From positions 6,108,620 to 6,172,619 of the forward strand of contig OX422200.1 of assembly GCA_949130485.1 (NCBI GenBank): DNA of 64,000 nucleotides. Direction: 5' to 3'. Every line of letters begins with the position of its first letter. The stretch's first letter is position 1. Shown here one piece after another: positions 56,347 through 64,000 of the stretch. Both the position numbers and the translations under genes were made by a program. Source of the stretch: Agelas oroides (lineage: Eukaryota > Porifera > Demospongiae > Agelasida > Agelasidae). Under the pieces are notes generated by a model. The model made no database searches, had not been told where the DNA came from, and saw only the letters and a list, made by a program, of their open reading frames with translations.

Positions 56347-58611
56347 TGGTGTAACTTCAAGAGAATTGTCATTGTGTGTTTGTACAAGCTACAACAGCAA
56401 GTGTGTTACCATTTGTGTATTGTTATACTATCACTTGCAGTGCATACTTATATGATGTGCCATAATGCTCATGTTATATATACACTCACATGCATTGTGA
56501 ACCACTGGGATAGGTGCCATACTTCCTCAGCCAAAGTGTTTATGTTGCAACTGCCTCCTACAGTATGTTTATCGACAAGTCTTATGTAACAAGTTACTGC
56601 ATGTATGCACTATACTATAGTCATATTCTGCGGGCCTTTTTATGTTGCGCAATTGCAAAAATTCCCAAATCTAGGAAAGTTTATGGAGTATAATGGCATT
56701 CCACTTGTAGAACAAGCATCCAATTCTCATCAGAAGAATGTTTGATTACAGCACACTCAGGATGTTCAAGTCATGGAGGGAGCAGCACTACTGTGTGATT
56801 CACTTGGTGTTGCACCTGTTGACAACAAGATTCTGGGGTTTCTGCTTTGGCTGGGGAAGTGCGTGGTGGGTGGCAGTAATAGAACCAGAGTGACAGGGCT
56901 GAGGTTTCTACTTCAGCTTGCAAGGGAGAAAGTAGCAAGTCACACACAGGGCAGATATGTCACAATCACAAATCTCAGTTGGGAGTTGTAGATTAACTTG
57001 TTCAGCATGGTCACAGATTCATAATTATATCTCTGTGAGTTCAGATGAAAACTCGCTACTACTGCATGGCATGTTCTGCTATAGTAGTTCAGACATAGTG
57101 AGCAGGTTGGTTGTTGTATTTTCCTCCACAGCTGCGAGATAAAATCTGGGAGTGGCCTGGGAACGAGGGTACATGCATATAGCTCTCTAAATTCCATTGT
57201 TACTGCAGTGAATGTTGTATCCCTGCACTCGCTCACCTTGGACCAAAATTAAAGTAGCAAAGTTAAGCATCCTGTATAGTGTGATACATGAATAATGTCC
57301 TTGCAAAAAAAAAAAAACAACACTCAATTTAATTTATGACTGTTACTCATTGCAGATCTATTTTGCTGCATGCACAGGGATTAAAATTAATGCAGAGGAT
57401 GTACACAACAATGGTTAGTATCTATAGGGATGTACGTAAGCCCATAAGGGTCAACTACTTCCGCTTTGTCGGATTTATAACTTCCATTGCACACTTCACC
57501 AGTGAGAGAATAAGTGGCTCATAGCCTGAGTGGCTTAGGAAACAAAAGTTTATGAGCAGTCTAGAAATGTCCATCATTCATGACACATAACTTTTACTTG
57601 CTAGAAATGTCCACGGTGTTTGGTACATAAAACACACACACATGGCTATGTCCAGTTACATAGCCATATTTAGCTTTGAGATCGCTCCCATTGCAAGCCA
57701 CCATCCAGCTTTTGATCACTTTTGGTATATATAAAGTGATGGTGGGAAAGCCTGGGAACAAGGCTAAAATGCACAGGCTTTATGAGATGTTGTGAGGCAA
57801 TGATTATGAAAAGCCAACATGGGAATCAAACACAAGGTTCCTGGCTTGAGTTGCCAGTATGTGTTCTACCTGATCCACAATCCTATATGGCACAGGTGAT
57901 AATAATGAAAACATGCTTACCATTAAATTGAGTGTTGCACATGTATATAGCTGGAGTGGCTGCATGCCGTGTGTGATCGAGGGTGTGATTCACTTGCAAA
58001 CCCACTGTTTCGCAAATTACATTGTATGTACATGTGGAGATTGCCATTTAAAGCCTTACTACAATCAAAAACTGGATGGGGTGAAGGCTTGGGGAATGAG
58101 GCCAAGTAGTCTCATGCCCAGACCCTCTCACACACGATACGACTAGCCAAGATATAATACCACAGTGTATTTCAAAGCCCTAATGTGATTGGTTAGATTA
58201 TTAGGTTAAGTTGCATTTGCATGTATAATTGTGTATAAAATATTGACCAATAGTATTAGAGCTTTAAAGAATACTGTGGGGTACATCTAGCCAAGGAGCT
58301 AGTTTGATTGGCACCAGAAGACTGCATTCAGAAAGTAAACAGATAGCCAAATGAGTTGATTACACAAATGCATAAAGGAGATGATCATACACTAAGAAAA
58401 TGTTATATCTTATGTACATGCAACCGTGTGCATACAAATTTCAATACTGACCCATTGTACAACAGCAAGAGAGAGTTGAAGTTACACATACAACATAAAA
58501 GACATAAGGTGCATAGAAGTATGGTGCGATAAAGATGAGAATTTTATGATACACAAAATATTTCACATTGTTGCATTTGTACATTGCATGCCTACAGATA
58601 AAGAATGTGTA
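56347..58611. other. Intergenic between rolling-stone-like and beta-TrCP-like genes
   Basis: It contains decayed TAGCCTCG-family pieces (about 57130-57170, 57700-57766 and 58100-58130). A 72-codon frame at 56773-56991 (+), MEGAALLCDSLGVAPV and onward, has fair composition but no splice partner or known relative, so I do not call it a gene. An A-rich run lies at 57306-57319. Confidence 0.4.
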
Positions 58612-61600
58612 CTATGTAAGGGCTTTCTTTTCATTTGATTGGTCAGTTTCCATGGGTCCTGGTGCTACAGGGTCTAAGAAGTCCCAAATGAGTATGCTGT
58701 CATCGTGTGAGCTACTGACAATCTGGAAATCATCAAACTGAAGTCTGAACACCCTCCCTGAGTGCTCCTACAGCAACAAGAAGGGAATCAACAAATTGTT
58801 ATATCAAGGAAGCTAGAAAGGCTTTCTACGTATTTCACATGTGTGGCAGTCCCGGGTAGGAATCGAACATTATTCCGTTGTGCAATTCAACCGCGTTACT
58901 GTGTTCGAAGCGCTGTAGTGCAAAACTTCCGTGAAGGGCGGGGCTCATACACGCAGCGAAATACCTGATAAGTCTGTGTAGCGTGTATGAGCCCTGCCCT
59001 TAATGGAAGTTCTGCGCTACAGCGCTTTGAACGCGGTAACGCGGTCGAAATACACAACGGAATAATGTTCGATTTCTACTCGGGACTGCCACATGTATTT
59101 GCTGCACATGAGCATCTTGCTCCTGAGAATATGCCCATGGGCGATCAGCTTTAGTGGCTCCTCCAAATGAGGGGGCGACGTACACTGTACTTCACAGAGA
59201 GATTGTTACATTTTCTAGTGTGAGCTCATGAATCCCTCAAGGATAGAAAAGTGGTAAAGCCACTAGGCTATAGACCACACATTAGCAAGGGTTGACTGTC
59301 ATACACACCAAACATTAAATGTGTTGGTTGGTTGGACAATGCACACAACATGGTTGGGTCATTCTGAAAGATAAGGCCATTTGCTGATGATGTTGTGCTC
59401 ATGTGAAATATACCAGGCTCTCTGAAAAGCTGGGTCAGGATCTGGAAATGCTTCGTGTTTGCATTCAGTGGCACGTTCTGGTTGATACCTTGAGGCAGAG
59501 CTAGTCGACAAGTCTGTCGGGAACACAAACACTAAGTAGCACAACTCACAAAGGAGAGTGTAGTCATCTTGAAAGATTGAAAATGTGCTGCTTAAACACT
59601 TTGCATAACAACTAAGCTTATTTTTCAGGGAGATGCAGATCATTGATTATTCATGCACATATGGCTTATACATGCATATACATGTATGGCTTATAATTAG
59701 TCTACCTCTATACAATTAACATCATGCATGCACTAAATGCACCAACCCCCACTTTCCACCATCACTACCACCACACATAAAAAACCTTATCTGTGGCAGC
59801 CAATGTTGAAAACCAAGCAATTTACACGTGTTCAGTGTGGAATGCTACACATGTGTGTTGTGTTCTGGAAGATGTGCTCTGGATCTCAAAGAATGTGGGC
59901 GGCTGGTTGGTACAAATTACCCTAATTAGCCTTGAGCCACTACAGGTGAATGTAGTGCATACACACATGCACTGCAGGTGTGTAATCAACTTCACATGAA
60001 TGCAATTATCAAGCATTTGTGTAGTTATGTCTATGGTCAAGTAGGCAAATGTCAAGTTGCATAACCATTTATAATCTTAAGATGCCGATAGTTGCTGGTT
60101 ATTGATCACTACAGCTGCATGTACATGCAATACAATCTGGGCTACGTATGTGGTCAGAATAGTAGTAGGGAAAGGTTACAAAGTCCTTTTGACTAGTGCA
60201 CAATGTAGATTGTACACCTGCACCTGTAATACTAAGGTGCACGTATTTGCAGTCAATGCCTCCGCATATCTCAATAACCTTTGAACTGGCACTTGTGCAT
60301 TACTGTTAGTAGGCGTGGCATGCGCTTTTGGGATGGTCGCCCATGTGCGACAAAGTGTGAGAAGGATGGCAAAGCGTACGTTGAAAGAGTTCAAGGAAGT
60401 GAGCGAGGTATGATCATTTCCCAAGACGGCCATGTGCTTGCTTTACTTCGCTAGCCGCTGCTCCCCTCTCTCATACTCATCACTCTCACCGCAGACTTCA
60501 CAGGGTAGTGGCTACAATTTGGCTGTCTTTGCTTCCGTTTTCGCGCCAGTCTCCTAGCTCTTTCTTTGTCGCTCTCATCACAATTTTCTGCCATTTTGAC
60601 GTCGCAATAATGAGACCGCTAACACCGCGAAAGCGCTGGGAACAATAAACTTATGTAAGTGTACACAACTTTTTGTAAACAGGATCTTTTGATTGCATTC
60701 CTTAGTGGGACGGATGTTTGTGCACAAGCCACACCTTTAATTGCATTCCTAAGCGGGATGGAAGTTGGAGCCACACCCCGCCAACTGAGAACATGCACTG
60801 CAAGATTAGTAGCCTCACACTAAGGCGCTTGGCAATAACAAGCATTGAGAACGTGTAGTATTAAATTTTTTATGTACCGTAGTCTAGTTACTACAAGGCA
60901 TCTCTACATAGACAGACGTACATGTAGCTAATGCAGTGCGCACCGCGAGCTACACTATGCTCACGGTGACATGGTGCCGTTCAGAATGTTGTGTGCCATC
61001 AGGACTCGACTTCGAAACCGCTGGTGGTTCCGTTGTACGTACTGTTTGTCCACTTCGAGGGGATGTAAAACATGACATGGACACCCTTTCGTGGCTAAAT
61101 GTGGAAACACTCAAAAGAGTGCCCACCCCCCTCTTTGGTAGACTTGTAAGGTGCTCCGTCCATGGGCACTCTTTCGCGAGACTACGGTAGTAGTTACATG
61201 TACTTGGCGAGACTACGGCAGTAGTTACATGTACTTGGCGAGACTACGGCAGTAGTTACATGTACTTGGCGAGACTACGGCAGTAGTTACATGTACTTGG
61301 CGAGACTACGGCAGTAGTTACATGTACTTGGCGAGACTACGGCAGTAGTTACATGTACTTGGTGTTGGAAGACATGAACACATTGCCATTGTCTAATTCT
61401 AACTGTTGTCTAGCCAAGAGGTGGGCGTGGCATGTACTTGGCGAGACTACGGCAGTAGTTACATGTACTTGGCGAGACTACGGCAGTAGTTACATGTACT
61501 TGGTGTTGGAAGACATGAACACATTGCCATTGTCTAATTCTAACTGTTGTCTAGCCAAAGCTCCTAAACTGCCGTATGGCGAGAAATTTTTGTGGGACAA

Positions 61601-62933
61601 AATTTTCGCGGATTGGCCGCTGGCAAAGAAATTTTTCGCAGTTCGACGATCACAGAGCACAAAGCACGACGATCACAAAAGTTCGCGGTTAAAATTTTCG
61701 CGGTCTGAGGTAAATCCGCGAAAACCGTGAAAATTTTGTCCCGCGAAAATTTCTCGCCATACGGTATGAGATTTGGACCTCTTGCAATACCAACTATGTA
61801 TATCTACCCACAATGGGATAGGTGTAATCTGCTCACCATTAGTGTCCGCAGGCAGAGTGTGTCGGCTTGTGATCGTGGGTCGAGAGCAGCCTGGAAGTCC
61901 CACACCTTTATTGCACTGTGGGAAAGAAAGTAGCAGAGGTGGGCGTGGCTTACCACATCTGTCTGTGAACATGATGCCATGTACCATTACATATCACTTA
62001 CCACATCAAGTGTCTATCATGTGAGGTTTGTACTGTGCTTGGTAATTCTAGTAGCTTACCACACGTGTACTAACTACCATACAGTGGGTTTACGTGTGTG
62101 TGTGTCACACAGTTACCAATATGTACTGTTAAAATATTCACCACAAAAATTCTGATAATGTAGCACTATTGTACAATTGTAATATGAACGACAATTCCTT
62201 GATGAAGAAAGCCAATCATGCACATGCTTCCTCTTTCAGTCACTTACCCATCATAAGCACCACTGACAATTCTCTTGTCGTCAAATCTGATACACCTACA
62301 CCAGGAAAGGAGTGATACGAGTCATACAGATTGAAACAATTACTTTGCAAAGCACTCCTCTGAGAGGAATATTATACTTTAATCTCCCGATAATAGGTCC
62401 ACCTCGAAAATAAGCCCACCCCCCTTTTTTGAATAAAGTTATCGCAACGGGTGATTTTCTCTCGAAGTATGCCCACCTATTTATGCTGAAGAACATGTGG
62501 TTATGTACATGACATCTAAAGGTTCCTGATTAATATTGAATTTCTGTTAGAATCAACAGAGGGTCGTATCTCAAAGGAAAAAAACTAACAAGAGACATGC
62601 CGACTGCAGCTGCCAGGGGAGACATGCCGACTGCAGCTGCCAGGGGAGACATGCCAACTGCAGCTGCCAGGAGAGACATGGCGACTGCAGCTGCCAGGAG
62701 AGACATGGCGACTGCAGCTGCCAGCTGGGGAGACATGCCGACTGCAGCTACCAGCTGGGGAGACATGCCAACTGCAGCTGCCAGGGGAGACATGCTGCAG
62801 CTGCCAGGGGCTTCCTCAAACACTGCACCCGTAAAACAGTGTACAGATACAGCATCATGTATACCATTACCTGACTAAGTCGTCATGTCCCTCAAGTAAC
62901 TTCAGGCAAGCACCACACTCAATGTCCCATATT
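58612..62933 (-). CDS. BTRC: beta-TrCP (BTRC/FBXW11) homologue, last four coding exons
   Basis: Coding exons on the minus strand: 62871-62933, 62248-62295, 61837-61915, 58612-58767; all GT-AG with matching phases, 115 codons including the stop. They encode the end of the WD40 propeller: [49 protein letters not shown] and [20 protein letters not shown] followed by [10 protein letters not shown]. These match beta-TrCP, the substrate receptor of SCF ubiquitin ligase that binds phosphodegrons (beta-catenin, IkB) through this propeller. The F-box and first blades must lie beyond 64000. The C-terminal tail after the last blade differs from vertebrates. Introns hold two minisatellites and several MITEs; the 3-kb last intron is the largest. 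Confidence 0.93.
58837..59096. mobile_element. Large inverted repeat with tRNA B-box-like motif
   Basis: Arms of about 117 bp (58837-58954, 58981-59096) are nearly complementary around a 26-base loop. Each arm ends in ACATGTGTGGCAGTCCCGGG-type sequence and contains GTTCGATTCCTACCCGGGA on one strand, which resembles a tRNA T-arm. A related single stretch lies at 10045-10095. It could be two head-to-head SINE copies or a foldback transposon. Confidence 0.6.
60451..60594 (-). other. Small basic ORF in a CpG-richer patch
   Basis: [20 protein letters not shown] begins at 60594, and the frame closes after 47 codons; a possible donor GCG|GTGAGA lies inside. On the other strand an ATG at 60366 opens [14 protein letters not shown] before GTATGA. 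The pair looks like divergent first exons or a transposon fragment inside a beta-TrCP intron. No family recognised. Confidence 0.25.
61176..61559. repeat. 31-bp minisatellite with higher-order duplication
   Basis: Six units of GCGAGACTACGGCAGTAGTT plus ACATGTACTTG run from 61176 to 61361. A 57-bp unique segment starting GTGTTGGAAGACATG follows, then two more units (61441-61502) and a second copy of the unique segment (61503-61559). The composite shift is 141 bp. It lies in the last beta-TrCP intron. Confidence 0.92.
61571..61765. mobile_element. 195-bp MITE with CCGTATGGCGAGAAATTT ends
   Basis: The left end GCCGTATGGCGAGAAATTTT and the right end AATTTCTCGCCATACGGTA are inverted, with inner GGGACAAAATTTTCGCGG arms. 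It resembles the 28068-28449 family in its terminal theme and CG/TTTTCG-rich interior. It ends about 70 bp from the exon at 61837. Confidence 0.72.
62594..62812. repeat. 27/30-bp minisatellite, eight units
   Basis: Units begin GACATGCCGACTGCAGCTGCC at 62594, 62621, 62648, 62675, 62702, 62732, 62762 and 62789; spacings are 27 or 30, all multiples of three. One plus-strand frame stays open (MPTAAARGD repeats). It lies in a beta-TrCP intron between exons at 62295 and 62871, so it is probably not translated. Confidence 0.93.
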
Positions 62934-63429
62934 CTGTAAAACATAAACATACATTCAATTTTACAATATGCGACTATGTTCAACTTTGCTTTACCAAGAC
63001 CTTCATCCCTAGCGTCATTCCCAAACCTTTCCTCCATTTTTGCATACTGCAAGCAACCAAAAACTGGAGGCAGGGGAGGGATGGGAACATACTGCTGTTT
63101 CGGAAACAACGGTATGGTACATGTATAAGGGTCGGGAGTGTTTCGGAAACATGCGCATGCCATCCATTGTCCGGGATACACTATATACCCCAGACTAGTT
63201 GCTAGAAGGAGGCCACTTCACCCCAACATGTGCATACATGTACATGTACATGGAGCTGTTTTGTCGCTAGCAATATTACAGCATGGAAGGCCTGGTAAAA
63301 ATATTCATGTGCAGTGATGTACTTGGAGGGTAGGTGGACATCTGGAGGCGTGGCACATTCCTGAAAGTCACCTTTTGTGTGCAAGGCTACAGGCATTTGG
63401 CTTTCACTAGTATCCTCATACCTTACAAT

Positions 63430-64000
63430 TAGCCTTGTTCCCAGGCTCTTGTGCATGGGTGGAGAAAAAAGAGCCTGGTACACACTGGTTGCGCATGCTC
63501 AGTTCCCCCAGGATTCCTGGGAATTTGGAAATTTCTGTAAAATCTGCTCCATTACACTAACCTTCGCGGGGCAATCCGACTTCTCCCGTGTAAAAGCTGC
63601 CTGCCACTAACCATGCTCTGTGTAGACGATGATGAGGGAGCGACGAAGGTACTCAGCTCTTTGCTTGCAGGAATTGTCCACGCGTTCGTCCATTCGAGCT
63701 AAATGCTGCGGCACGTGACTGACGCAATCTTTCTCTTTGAAGTTCACCAATCGCCTTGAACAAAGCAATGCAGACCGTTACTATCAAAGCGATATTGTTT
63801 TTGACTTCAAAACTGCCCATATGTATCCCACAGGGAGTATAACCAGACAGTGCAGCCTTTCAGCAGGTAAACAAAAATTGACCGTAATTTTAGTGTAGCG
63901 GAGTAGTATGCAGATTACCAAGGGAATTTGGCGCATGCGCGAACAGTGTGTACCAGGCTCTCTTCCCTCCTCCCCCACACAAGAGCCTGGGAACGAGGCT
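63430..64000. mobile_element. Large foldback-family element cut by the window edge
   Basis: It begins TAGCCTTGTTCCCAGGCTC and reaches GAGCCTGGGAACGAGGCT at the window end, one base short of a full terminus. Inner arms AGCCTGGTACACACTG and CAGTGTGTACCAGGCT, beside GCGCATGC, match the element at 36539-37128. The interior (63600-63790) has minus-strand frames such as HVPQHLARMDERVDNSCKQR, whose composition is protein-like, but I do not recognise them. The target duplication cannot be checked. Confidence 0.7.

Noticed and set aside
61176-61361. Possible CRISPR-like array
   Set aside because: 31-bp units abut without spacers; it is a tandem minisatellite.
62530-62878. Open frames of Ala/Met-rich repeats on both strands
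   Set aside because: They arise from the 27/30-bp minisatellite inside a beta-TrCP intron. Kept as a finding only because the spacing preserves the frame.
63600-63790. Upstream beta-TrCP exon on the minus strand (HVPQHLARMDERV...)
   Set aside because: It does not match any part of the beta-TrCP sequence and lies between the arms of a foldback-family element.

Overview
The window reads as nuclear DNA of an animal. It is AT-rich, its genes are split by short GT-AG introns, and it is full of small DNA transposons, non-LTR retrotransposon remnants and minisatellites. Four genes carry metazoan protein families: an MFSD10-type transporter, a rolling-stone-type membrane protein, the WD40 end of beta-TrCP, and a protein kinase fused to a glutamine-rich coiled coil and Kelch repeats. 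The kinase-Kelch fusion, the lack of vertebrate or insect features and the foldback transposon load fit a non-bilaterian animal. A demosponge is my best guess; that is inference, not proof.

Layout. 1-3.1 kb: intergenic, with a tiny palindromic insertion, a foldback element and an unrecognised gene fragment. 3.1-13.8 kb (+): MFSD10-like gene; a 13-exon model closes in frame at 444 aa. 13.8-23.6 kb: repeat-rich, with inverted repeats, a 91-bp tandem array and a decayed minus-strand endonuclease/RT retrotransposon. 24.0-44.1 kb (+): a seven-exon gene for a 1274-aa protein, helical repeats followed by an HNH/treble-clef-like zinc site. Its introns hold an RT element, many foldback elements, a zinc-ribbon transposon gene fragment, a ZAD-like fragment, a Crypton-like recombinase fragment, a 14-bp array and a decayed copy of exon 2. 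44.2-46.1 kb: degenerate minisatellite and foldback element. 46.7-49.0 kb (-): kinase-Kelch gene. 49.5-54.2 kb: TTAA-flanked element, duplicated segments, a microsatellite and an RT pseudogene. 55.4-56.3 kb (+): rolling-stone-like gene. 58.6-62.9 kb (-): last four coding exons of a beta-TrCP homologue whose 5' part lies beyond the right edge.

The genes look like unrelated neighbours rather than a functional cluster. The most distinctive features are (i) a family of foldback elements with TAGCCTCG or TAGTCTCG ends and perfect 9-bp target duplications, for which the window also holds an unoccupied target site; (ii) miniature palindromes with CATAGATA ends and 7-bp target duplications; and (iii) the helical-repeat plus HNH-like gene, which I cannot match to a named animal protein.
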